The notes: a model not told the origin generated them from the sequence alone. Positions 1 to 5,704 are shown, counted from the stretch's first letter. The stretch: 5,898 nucleotides of DNA from an uncultured Slackia sp. (GCA_900553775.1 USEZ01000121.1:1-5898), one strand, 5' to 3'. Numbers and translations: made by a program.

Positions 1-1107
1 AAGGTAGAGCGGCTTGTTTCGCCCGAAACGATCGGAGAGCCGGCCGAACGCCAACGACGACACGATGGCCAGCAGCATGGGAAGCGTGCTGATGAAGCCG
101 GACAGCGTCGGGTCGACGCCCTGCTGCTGCATGAAGGTGGGGCCGAAGCTCAGCACGGCCATCAGCGTCATGTTGAAGACGAGGAAGGCGGCGAAGAACA
201 GCAGGATGGACTTCGAGGGGCTCTTCAGCAGCTTGTCGGCGAACAGGCCCGCCACCGGACCCGCGATGAGGCCGATGCCGTAGGTGCGGATGAGGCCGAC
301 GATGTTCACGAGGTTGCCGTCGGCGTTGAAGCACTGCGTGAGGTACGGCGTGGTGTAGGTAGCGCCCTGGTACACGGCGTAGCAGGCGAAGTATGCGACG
401 CAGGCCCAGATGACGCCGGGGTGCTTGATGGCCTGGATGGCCTCCTTGACGCTGAACAGCTTGGCGTCCTTGTTGATCTCGCCCTTGAAGTCGGGCATGA
501 AGATGTAGGACAGGATGCCGAGCAGCGCGATGATGGCGCCCAGGAAGATCAGCACGACCTGGATGCCGTCGGCGGGCACCGGGATGGCGGCCACGATGGC
601 GGCGTTGATCAGGCCGATGATCAAGCCCACGGCGCCATAGATCGAGTAGCTGATGCCGATCTTGGTGGGATACTCGTCCTCTTCGCAGCACAGGCGGATG
701 ACCTTGAAGCGAGTGCCCCACCAGATGAGGATCGACGTGATGCCCATGCCGCCGAAGAGCACGTAGCACATCGTGACGGACGGCAGGGTGGCATAGACGA
801 AGGTCAGAATCGCGGTGCCGATGAAGCCCCACGTCGCCAGCGTGCGCATGCGGAACTTGTCGGCGAGCACGCCCGAAGGCAGATAGAAGATAACGGCCGC
901 GATGCCGTAGAACGACACCATGGCGCCGAGGTCTGCGTTGGTGCAGCCGAGGCCCTGCATCAGAGGATCGTAGAACACGTTCTTCAGATACATGGGCGTG
1001 TAGATGATGGAGGAACCCATCGAGATGAGGATGATCAAGAACCACTTATGAAAGCCCGTCAGGTCCTTGTACGTCACCTCGCCCTTGCTTTTAGCAAGAA
1101 AAGACAT
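1..1107 (-). CDS. MFS transporter, substrate unknown (3' end cut by window edge)
   Basis: This is a major facilitator superfamily permease of the cytoplasmic membrane. The visible 369 residues have no stop and continue off the left edge. Hydrophobic segments lie near residues 22-40, 58-80, 90-108, 112-132, 152-174, 182-204, 232-252, 268-290, 298-322 and 334-355, so about ten helices are present and the last one or two are missing. MFS motif A-type loops are visible: GVLADKF at 79-85 after helix 2, GLFADK at 287-292 after helix 8, and GRLSDRFGRN at 355-364 after helix 10. The ATG at 1107 is supported by AAAGGG at 1120-1115, 7 nt upstream, and by MSFLAKSKGE preceding the first helix. It is divergent from the LuxR-type regulator at 1639, which may control it. 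Nothing seen identifies the cargo; a carboxylate, sugar derivative or drug are all possible. Family is confident, function is not. Confidence 0.93.
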   Translation of the reverse strand, partial: MSFLAKSKGEVTYKDLTGFHKWFLIILISMGSSIIYTPMYLKNVFYDPLMQGLGCTNADLGAMVSFYGIAAVIFYLPSGVLADKFRMRTLATWGFIGTAILTFVYATLPSVTMCYVLFGGMGITSILIWWGTRFKVIRLCCEEDEYPTKIGISYSIYGAVGLIIGLINAAIVAAIPVPADGIQVVLIFLGAIIALLGILSYIFMPDFKGEINKDAKLFSVKEAIQAIKHPGVIWACVAYFACYAVYQGATYTTPYLTQCFNADGNLVNIVGLIRTYGIGLIAGPVAGLFADKLLKSPSKSILLFFAAFLVFNMTLMAVLSFGPTFMQQQGVDPTLSGFISTLPMLLAIVSSLAFGRLSDRFGRNKPLYL

Positions 1108-1127
1108 GTGATTTCCCTTTCTCAAAA

Positions 1128-1153
1128 TCCGCGGCCGCGAGACGGTCCGCGGA
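1128..1153 (-). promoter_or_regulatory. Short dyad in the leader of the MFS gene
   Basis: TCCGCGG (1128-1134) and CCGCGGA (1147-1153) form a perfect 7-bp inverted repeat with a 12-nt gap, centred about 33 nt upstream of the MFS start codon. It could be an operator or an mRNA hairpin, or chance in GC-rich DNA. Confidence 0.25.
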
Positions 1154-1174
1154 ATTCCCAACACCCCTTTGCTT

Positions 1175-1236
1175 TCTTAGAGAGGTCCCGGCACCGCGTT
1201 CGTGCGCGATGCGCGAAACGCAAGACTCCTCTAAGA
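1175..1236 (-). promoter_or_regulatory. 62-nt nested inverted repeat in the leader of the MFS gene
   Basis: The outer arms are TCTTAGAGAGGTC (1175-1187) and GACTCCTCTAAGA (1224-1236), with the outermost 8 bp perfect. Inside are GCGTT (1196-1200) with AACGC (1217-1221), and GCGC (1204-1207) with GCGC (1211-1214). Together they could fold into one long interrupted hairpin in the untranslated leader of the leftward MFS transcript, or serve as paired DNA-binding sites. No known riboswitch class was recognised. Confidence 0.35.
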
Positions 1237-1247
1237 CTCGCGGGATG

Positions 1248-1267
1248 GAACCGCCGCGAAGCGGTTC
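1248..1267. promoter_or_regulatory. 7-bp inverted repeat in the divergent region
   Basis: GAACCGC (1248-1254) and GCGGTTC (1261-1267) are perfect inverted arms around a 6-nt gap. The dyad sits directly upstream (for the leftward gene) of the 62-nt nested repeat, so it may be part of the same structured leader or an operator. No T-run follows on either strand, so it is not a terminator. Confidence 0.25.
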
Positions 1268-1441
1268 TGTCGCTTCGGCCCCCTCGCCGAATATCGGTTC
1301 GCCTCCTCTCACGAAACGATGCCTCTTCGCTGCGCCGGGTTTCGATGGCCTTCCCGCACGCTGCGAATCAGATGTGGATATCTTGTGCTTGAGAACAGGC
1401 GCTGCCATCGCGCAAACGCCGCTAAAAGCGCTTTACTCAAG

Positions 1442-1470
1442 TTGCAATGAGCATCGCGATCGTTCATACT
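1442..1470 (+). promoter_or_regulatory. Candidate sigma-70-type promoter for the luxR-type gene
   Basis: TTGCAA (1442-1447) matches the TTGACA consensus at four of six positions. CATACT (1465-1470) matches TATAAT at four of six. The spacer is exactly 17 nt. Transcription would start near 1477 and give a leader of about 160 nt containing the two dyads at 1552-1611. It is the best pair I found upstream of this gene, but such matches occur by chance. Confidence 0.3.
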
Positions 1471-1551
1471 CAAAATCAAGCGATGCGATGACCTGGAGTA
1501 ATTTGGCATCATTCCACAAGGCCTGTTGAGGCATCGATACGAATGCCGGCT

Positions 1552-1582
1552 GCGTAACGCGCGGGGGAAGCGCGCCTTACGC
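1552..1582 (+). promoter_or_regulatory. Hairpin-forming inverted repeat upstream of the luxR-type gene
   Basis: GCGTAACGCGC (1552-1562) pairs with GCGCGccTTACGC (1570-1582): 11 base pairs with a 2-nt bulge and a 7-nt GGGGGAA loop. It lies in the probable 5' leader, 57 nt before the start codon. No T-run follows, so it is not an intrinsic terminator. It may be an operator dyad or an mRNA structure. Confidence 0.4.
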
Positions 1583-1588
1583 CCGAAA

Positions 1589-1611
1589 ACCGATGGATTT
1601 ATCCTATCGGT
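1589..1611 (+). promoter_or_regulatory. Dyad ACCGAT...ATCGGT just upstream of the luxR-type start
   Basis: ACCGATGGAT (1589-1598) and ATCCtATCGGT (1601-1611) form a 10-bp inverted repeat with a 2-nt centre and one bulged T. It ends 27 nt before the ATG at 1639. Position and symmetry suit an autoregulatory operator for a dimeric LuxR-type protein, or a hairpin affecting translation. ATCGGT also occurs at 1293-1298 on the MFS side of the region. Confidence 0.4.
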
Positions 1612-1638
1612 AGAGCGGTTTTCTTTCGGAAAGGGGAT

Positions 1639-3093
1639 ATGGGCATGGCCGAAACGAACGAACCGAAAGCATTTCTTTCGCCGGAAAAACGCGAGCGCTG
1701 GGGAGTGCATTACTTAGGCATCAGCTTGATTCTGGCATGGTATTACTGCCTGTGGTTCACGCCGAACGTCTTCGTATCCACCCCCATCACCGACGCGAAC
1801 GTGACCTTCTCCTGGCTTGCTACCCTGCTGCTGACGGGCATCGCGTTTCTCGCCATCCCGCTTTGCGCGAAAAAGGTCCGTTTCTGGGAGCACCCCGGCA
1901 TCGCGGTCGGCTTCGGCGTGGCGACAAGCGTCGCCACGGTCGCTTTCGGCGGCATCTCCCAGGCGATCACCACGCCTTTGCTCGCCCTGATCGTCTTTCC
2001 CGCCCTCTTCGGCGTCTGCAACGCCGTGCTCTGGGTCGCCTGGGGCGAATTCCACGCTCGTCGCAAATCGACGTTTTCACTCAGCAAATTCGTCTTCATG
2101 TTCGGCATCGTGATGTTCGCGTCGGTCGGAATCGCGGCGGTGCTGCCCCATTACGTCGTCGACGTCTTCGTCGCCCTGATGCCCTTGGCAAGCGCTTTCG
2201 TCTATGCCAAGGAAAACCGCGAGCTCGGCGATTCCGACCTGCCCGTGCTTTTGCCGAAGGCGACGCGCACGAAGGCGTTTCGCGCCACCGCCATCATCTC
2301 GCTCGCGATCTTCGCCACCTGTATGGCGTGCTACTTCAACATCGCCATCATCCCCACCGAAGACCTCCTTGACGACGGGCTGTCCTACACGGTGGGCATC
2401 ATGGGATCTGCGCTCGTCTGCCTTGCGACGGCATTGATCCAGAAGATGACCGGCAAAGCCGCGTCGTATCGCATCCTGCCGTGGCTTATCGTGGCCTGCA
2501 TCGTGGGCCTTGCGCTGTTCGCGAATCAAGACCGCGTCTTCTTCAACGCCTCGTTCGTCATCACGGTCACCCTCGCGGGCATCATGGAGGTGTTCCTCAT
2601 CGCCTACTTCGGAGCCCTCTCGGTCAAGGGACACCTTTCCGCCGTGTTCGCATTCGCCATTTCGAGCGCCGTGGTGCGCCTGGGCTTTTTCATGGGCGAC
2701 GCTTTGGCCGTGGCCTACGAGCACAATGCGTTTCTGTACGAGAACTTCACGCACGAGACTTCGCTTCTGTTCGTCTGCCTGCTTGCGGCTATGATTATCG
2801 CCCTCTTGCGCCAAGAACACGCTATTCTGCAGCTCACCAAAGCCCCCGTCGGACCCTCCGAGATAGAGGAGGTCTGCGATGCGGCGATCGAGGAGTTCTC
2901 GCTTTCCAAGCGCAAAGGCGAGGTGCTCAAGTACATCGCACGCGGCTACACGGTGGACAACATCTCGAAAAAGCTCGTCATTTCTCCCTACACCACGCAA
3001 ACGCACGTGCGTCATATCTATTCGAAAATGCATGTGCATAAGCGCAGCGAGCTGCTCGACTACATCAACATGCATCGCGGTGAAAACGAATAA
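1639..3093 (+). CDS. Membrane-anchored LuxR-family transcriptional regulator (about 12 helices plus C-terminal HTH)
   Basis: This 484-residue protein joins a polytopic membrane domain to a DNA-binding domain. Hydrophobic segments lie near residues 23-42, 57-77, 87-105, 109-137, 148-170, 173-190, 215-237, 250-268, 278-295, 303-327, 331-355 and 373-391. A cytoplasmic linker (about 392-418) leads to a LuxR-type helix-turn-helix at about 420-476. It shows the family pattern GEVLKYIARGY, NISKKL, TTQTHVRHIYSKM and the closing HKRSELLDYI. There is no receiver domain, so it is probably a one-component sensor whose membrane part detects a ligand; this architecture is abundant in Eggerthellaceae. The divergent MFS gene is a likely target. 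Two starts are possible. ATG 1639 has GGA (1628-1630) 8 nt upstream. ATG 1645 sits 8 nt after AAAGGGG (1630-1636) and would give a protein beginning MAETNEP. The ligand is unknown. Confidence 0.93.
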   Translation: MGMAETNEPKAFLSPEKRERWGVHYLGISLILAWYYCLWFTPNVFVSTPITDANVTFSWLATLLLTGIAFLAIPLCAKKVRFWEHPGIAVGFGVATSVATVAFGGISQAITTPLLALIVFPALFGVCNAVLWVAWGEFHARRKSTFSLSKFVFMFGIVMFASVGIAAVLPHYVVDVFVALMPLASAFVYAKENRELGDSDLPVLLPKATRTKAFRATAIISLAIFATCMACYFNIAIIPTEDLLDDGLSYTVGIMGSALVCLATALIQKMTGKAASYRILPWLIVACIVGLALFANQDRVFFNASFVITVTLAGIMEVFLIAYFGALSVKGHLSAVFAFAISSAVVRLGFFMGDALAVAYEHNAFLYENFTHETSLLFVCLLAAMIIALLRQEHAILQLTKAPVGPSEIEEVCDAAIEEFSLSKRKGEVLKYIARGYTVDNISKKLVISPYTTQTHVRHIYSKMHVHKRSELLDYINMHRGENE

Positions 3094-3121
3094 CGGGGCC
3101 GTCCTCCCCCGCCCCGCCCTC

Positions 3122-3163
3122 AAGCCCGCGCCCTTCCTTCTTCGTCAGGGCGCGGGCTTTTTT
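3122..3163 (+). terminator. Intrinsic terminator of the luxR-type gene
   Basis: AAGCCCGCGCCCT (3122-3134) and AGGGCGCGGGCTT (3147-3159) are perfect 13-bp arms around a 12-nt loop, with six T at 3158-3163. It lies 28 nt after the stop codon. The A's opposite the T-run are only two (3122-3123), so it is directional for rightward transcription. Confidence 0.93.
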
Positions 3164-3224
3164 GTGCCGCGGCAAGCGCTTCCCGGCCCGCCATACGCAG
3201 CCGCGTGAGTCCGACGCTGCACAG

Positions 3225-3278
3225 GGCCGAAGACTTGCGTTTGGCCGAAGGACTGCGCATGCCGAAGAGCTGCGCGGT
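3225..3278. repeat. Degenerate 18-nt tandem repeat, about three copies
   Basis: Units begin GGCCGAAGACTTGCG (3225), GGCCGAAGGACTGCG (3243) and GCCGAAGAGCTGCG (3261). The first two are in exact 18-nt register and the third is shifted by one base. In one frame this reads as six-residue repeats (AEDLRL, AEGLRM), inside a short GTG-started frame at 3205-3360 that has no recognisable ribosome site. It may be a coding remnant or chance. Confidence 0.35.
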
Positions 3279-3290
3279 TTTCAGCGCATT

Positions 3291-3442
3291 GGGGAAAATT
3301 TTTACGGCTATGCCGCACATGCTTTCGATTCGCACTGAAGATACGCCGCATAATGAGTAGATTTGTAGCGTATCTTTCCCTTCCAATTGCTGTAAGTCGT
3401 TTTACGAGGGAGTTTTTGCGGCATACCCGAAAATTTCTGCCC
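3291..3442. mobile_element. MITE-like element with imperfect terminal inverted repeats, no transposase
   Basis: The left end (3291-3317) and the reverse complement of the right end (3417-3442) match as imperfect inverted repeats. Both contain a run of A/T and then CGGCTATGCCGCA or CGGGTATGCCGCA (12 of 13 identical). The 152-bp unit is more AT-rich than its surroundings. It contains a second, nested inverted repeat: AAGATACGC (3338-3346) and GCGTATCTT (3368-3376). No protein is encoded and no clear target-site duplication is seen. It could be a non-autonomous transposable element, a dispersed intergenic repeat, or a long structured transcript end. A further partial dyad (TGCTGTAA 3388-3395 with TTACAGCA 3456-3463) crosses the right end, so the boundary is uncertain. 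Confidence 0.45.
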
Positions 3443-3489
3443 TCGGACGCCTTTATTACAGCATATTCGATGTCGAGCCGCGATTTCGA

Positions 3490-3541
3490 ATTGCCCGCGA
3501 CCGATTCGAGGCACAATCGCGCATTGCCCGCAACCGATTCG
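3490..3541. repeat. 19-bp direct repeat at a 33-bp interval
   Basis: ATTGCCCGCGACCGATTCG (3490-3508) recurs at 3523-3541 with a single difference (A for G at 3532). The intervening 14 bases are not repeated further downstream. The repeats are not palindromic, so this is not a typical CRISPR pair, and only two copies exist. Confidence 0.65.
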
Positions 3542-3623
3542 CGTCGGATCCGTCTATCTGAAATCGACCTCGATGACGATGCAGATCAGAATCATGAAAC
3601 CCACCCGTAGGAACACGAGCGGC

Positions 3624-3693
3624 ACGACGATGCCGAACGGACGGCAGACGGGCATCGAACGACGATACCGGACGGACGGCGGACGCGCATCGA
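3624..3693. repeat. 35-bp tandem duplication, two head-to-tail copies
   Basis: Copy one is 3624-3658 and copy two is 3659-3693. Both begin ACGACGAT and end GCATCGA, and 31 of 35 positions agree. The copies abut with no spacer. 35 is not a multiple of three, so the duplication is not a clean in-frame protein repeat, which argues against a coding origin. Confidence 0.7.
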
Positions 3694-3976
3694 GCGCTGA
3701 TACGACGAATCGGCCTCTGCCTGCAAAGCGGGTGGTTTTCTCAGCGCGGCCACGCGCGGGCAGCGCGAACGCCCTGCCCGCCTTCATCGAGCACTGTGAT
3801 TGGGAACGTCCGCACAGCGCGTGCGGGGACCTGCCCCCGATGTCGCGAATCGCCGGCGTAAACAACCCGTTGGCACACAACACCTAGCCGATGGTTTTAA
3901 TTGGAGCGTCCAAGATTAGGAACGCGGTTCGATGCCTGCTGACCAGCGCCGCCAGGTTAGAGGAAGCCGTCAACAC

Positions 3977-4010
3977 AAAAACGGAAGGCCCCTTGACGGG
4001 GCCTTCCGTT
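3977..4010 (-). terminator. Intrinsic terminator of the fix operon
   Basis: AACGGAAGGCCCC (3980-3992) and GGGGCCTTCCGTT (3998-4010) are perfect 13-bp arms around a 5-nt loop. Read leftwards, the stem is followed by a T-run (A's at 3977-3981 on the plus strand). It lies 100 nt beyond the fixX stop codon and ends the leftward fix transcript. Confidence 0.93.
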
Positions 4011-4109
4011 CGCCTTGAAACCAAGTCAGGCTTCTATGCCGATCCGTGGTCGCACATCGGCGGTTGCGAGCCGTTTCGGGCGGTCTTTGCACCCGAAACG
4101 GCGGAAATC

Positions 4110-4415
4110 TTAGCCGAAACGATACTCGACACCCATCGTGGGCTGGGGATTCTCCCATTTCTCGACGATGGTGTCGCCGCAGGCGATGCGGCAGGTGCCG
4201 CACTCGAGGCAGCCGGCGTAGTCGAAGGACTGCTTGCCGTCCTCGTCACGCTTGTACAGCGCGGCCGGGCATACGCGGATGAGCTTGTCGAACTCGGCCG
4301 GGTCGCATGCCTCGGCGCCGCCCTTGAGTTCGATATGCGCGTTGGATTCGTCGACCTCGTATTTGTTCAGCGACAAAAATTCGTCGACGTTCACCGTGAA
4401 TTTGATATCGCTCAT
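4110..4415 (-). CDS. fixX: FixX ferredoxin-like [4Fe-4S] protein
   Basis: This 101-residue protein is the small electron carrier of the FixABCX complex. It corresponds to the ferredoxin domain of ETF-quinone oxidoreductase and works with FixC at the membrane to pass electrons towards quinone. The family signature is clear: RVCPAALY at 47-54, DYAGCLECGTCRIACG at 65-80, and the conserved ending MGVEYRFG. Cys49, Cys69, Cys72 and Cys75 match the ligand set of one [4Fe-4S] cluster. Cys37 and Cys79 are extra; as I recall it, the E. coli protein has no cysteine at the position of Cys79. Length is close to other FixX proteins (about 95-100). The ATG at 4415 overlaps the fixC stop in ATGA, which implies translational coupling. 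GAAGG (4424-4420) lies 4 nt upstream and GAGGAG (4434-4429) 13 nt upstream. It is the last gene before the terminator. Confidence 0.96.
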   Translation of the reverse strand: MSDIKFTVNVDEFLSLNKYEVDESNAHIELKGGAEACDPAEFDKLIRVCPAALYKRDEDGKQSFDYAGCLECGTCRIACGDTIVEKWENPQPTMGVEYRFG

Positions 4416-5704
4416 AGTGCCTTCATCGCTCCTCGAACGTCTTTCAACAGATTCATGATGCCCAGCTGCTTCACAATCGGCATCATGGACTTCTTCATGG
4501 GCGCAACGGGGCTGCCGTCCACGACGAACATGGTGTTCATCATGTCGCGCACCATCTCGGGATAGCCCTCGAACATGCGGTTGAAGTTCTCCATGAACGC
4601 GGGCACGTTCTTGAACTGACGCAGGTCCTTCATGACGAAGGAGTTCTCCAACGCATCGACGTAGCGCTGCAGGCCCGCTTTGGAGGTATCGCCCGCGTCG
4701 AGCGCCTCGACGGCCGCCTTGCCTGCCATCTGGCCTGCGGCGACGGCGTAGTCCATGCCGCGCACGGTATAGCCCAGATTGATGCACATCGTGGCGTTGT
4801 CGCCCGCGATCATCACGCCGTCGGCGATCAGTTCGGGCATCGTGGTGATACCGCCTTCGGGAACCATATGGCCGGAATGCTCGACCAGCTTGGCGCCTTT
4901 GAGCACAGGAGCCACCTCGGGACGATTCTTCAAATCCTCGAGCATCTGATACACGGGCGTCTTGCCGTGATTCATCGTGGCCTCGATGCCCGCGACGATA
5001 CCCAGCGAGATGGAATCCTTGTTGGTGTAAATGATGCCGCCGCCGAAGGTGCCGTGCGTCGCATCGCCTGCGAACAGCCATGCGGTGCCCTCGCCCGGAT
5101 TGCACTGGAAGCGCTTCTCGATCTCTTCTTCGGGAAGCTCGTAGACCTGCTTGATGCCAACGGCCATCTGGGAAGCGGAGGGGCGTTTCGCGCCCACGGC
5201 CTGCTCGACCAGAAGCGAATTCGCGCCGTCGCACAGCACCACCACGTCGGCGGTGATTTCGTCTTCGCCGGCGAAGATGCCGACCACCTTGCCGGATTCG
5301 TCTTTCACCAGCTTTTCGACCGCGATGCCGTAGATGTACTCGGCGCCGGCGTTTTCAGCCTGCTCGGCCAGCCACTGGTCGAAAGGCCCGCGAAGCACGG
5401 TGTAAGACTCCTGGCCGTCCTTCAAAAGGTCGTCGGAGGCGAAATCGATGGTGAAGTTCGAATCGGGAGACATCAGAGAGATGCGCTCGTGGGACACTTT
5501 GCGCTCGAAGGGAATCTCGTCGAAGTTGTCGGGGAACACGGCGCGCAGGCAATGTCCGTAGATGCGGCCGCCCGTCATGTTCTTCGCACCCGCGAAGTTG
5601 CCGCGCTCGACCACGAGAACCGATTTGCCCGCCTTGGCAAGCTCGTAAGCGGCGACGGAGCCAGCGCAGCCGGAGCCGACGACGATCGCGTCGAAGTCTG
5701 CCAT
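4412..5704 (-). CDS. fixC: FixC flavoprotein oxidoreductase (ETF-quinone oxidoreductase family)
   Basis: This 430-residue FAD enzyme of the geranylgeranyl reductase/ETF-QO type is the size of E. coli FixC (about 428). The N-terminus has the dinucleotide-binding fold: VVGSGCAGSVAAYELAKAG (8-26) with GSGCAG at 10-15 and the acidic Glu33 in VVERG. The second FAD contact, ADGVMIAGDNA (294-304), has Gly301-Asp302. GGRIYGHCL (45-53) is also typical. It should accept electrons from the FixAB electron-transfer flavoprotein and, with FixX, deliver them to the quinone pool; no transmembrane helix is visible, so membrane contact would be peripheral. The ATG at 5704 is supported by AGGAAAGGA (5720-5712), 7 nt upstream. 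FixB lies 79 nt upstream and fixX overlaps the stop by 4 nt. Known roles of fixABCX include nitrogen fixation, carnitine metabolism and anaerobic bifurcation; no nif or cai gene is in view. Confidence 0.96.
   Translation of the reverse strand: MADFDAIVVGSGCAGSVAAYELAKAGKSVLVVERGNFAGAKNMTGGRIYGHCLRAVFPDNFDEIPFERKVSHERISLMSPDSNFTIDFASDDLLKDGQESYTVLRGPFDQWLAEQAENAGAEYIYGIAVEKLVKDESGKVVGIFAGEDEITADVVVLCDGANSLLVEQAVGAKRPSASQMAVGIKQVYELPEEEIEKRFQCNPGEGTAWLFAGDATHGTFGGGIIYTNKDSISLGIVAGIEATMNHGKTPVYQMLEDLKNRPEVAPVLKGAKLVEHSGHMVPEGGITTMPELIADGVMIAGDNATMCINLGYTVRGMDYAVAAGQMAGKAAVEALDAGDTSKAGLQRYVDALENSFVMKDLRQFKNVPAFMENFNRMFEGYPEMVRDMMNTMFVVDGSPVAPMKKSMMPIVKQLGIMNLLKDVRGAMKAL

Larger units (their letters stand above)
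1108..1638. promoter_or_regulatory. Divergent intergenic region between MFS gene and luxR-type gene
   Basis: These 531 bases separate two divergently transcribed genes and must hold both promoters. No convincing gene is seen; the open frames crossing it lack a ribosome site and family resemblance. It contains several dyads, listed separately: 1128-1153, 1175-1236, 1248-1267, 1552-1582 and 1589-1611, plus the 10-bp perfect palindrome AAAGCGCTTT at 1425-1434. The spacing is generous for a simple pair of promoters, which fits long structured leaders or several operator sites. No good -35/-10 pair was found for the leftward gene. Confidence 0.6.
3164..3976. other. Gene-free convergent region of about 0.8 kb
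   Basis: This stretch lies between the terminators of two convergent transcription units. Open frames of 85-123 codons cross it on both strands, but none has a convincing ribosome site, recognisable domain or consistent codon use, and they overlap each other heavily. What it does hold is a MITE-like element (3291-3442), two sets of direct repeats (3490-3541 and 3624-3693), a weaker 18-nt repeat series (3225-3278), and a small dyad CCGCAC/GTGCGG (3810-3815 and 3821-3826). It looks like decayed or inserted non-coding DNA. Confidence 0.6.

Noticed and set aside
1131..1157. Cluster of restriction-type palindromes (GCGGCCGC, CCGCGG, GAATTC) suggesting vector sequence
   Set aside because: Such sites are expected by chance in GC-rich DNA, and the flanks continue as ordinary chromosomal leader with a natural start codon.
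421..1392. Long plus-strand open frame (323 codons) over the MFS gene
   Set aside because: It is antisense to a clear MFS protein. The product is a low-complexity D/H/A/R-rich string typical of the opposite strand of a GC-rich gene, with no ribosome site or domain.
1552..1582. Intrinsic terminator upstream of the luxR-type gene
   Set aside because: The stem is good, but no T-run follows on either strand, and no upstream rightward gene needs termination here.
2077..3123. Long minus-strand open frame (348 codons) over the luxR-type gene
   Set aside because: It is antisense to the regulator, rich in R, D, E, G and H with no domain, and overlaps the terminator stem. It is a strand shadow from GC-rich codon use.
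3490..3693. Possible CRISPR remnant
   Set aside because: The repeats differ in sequence and period, the gaps are 14 and 0 nt rather than about 30, only two copies of each exist, and no cas gene is present.
3554..3883. Minus-strand frame of 109 codons with a hydrophobic C-terminus
   Set aside because: The start is GTG with no ribosome site. The frame spans the tandem duplication out of register, and nothing in the product is recognisable. The hydrophobic tail alone is not enough.
3573..3887. Plus-strand frame of 104 codons in the gene-free region
   Set aside because: It overlaps the previous frame on the other strand, is R/T/A-rich, lacks a ribosome site, and the 35-bp duplication inside it does not preserve phase.
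3891..4565. Plus-strand frame of 224 codons over fixX
   Set aside because: It crosses the fix terminator and the whole antisense of fixX, and has no recognisable domain or ribosome site.
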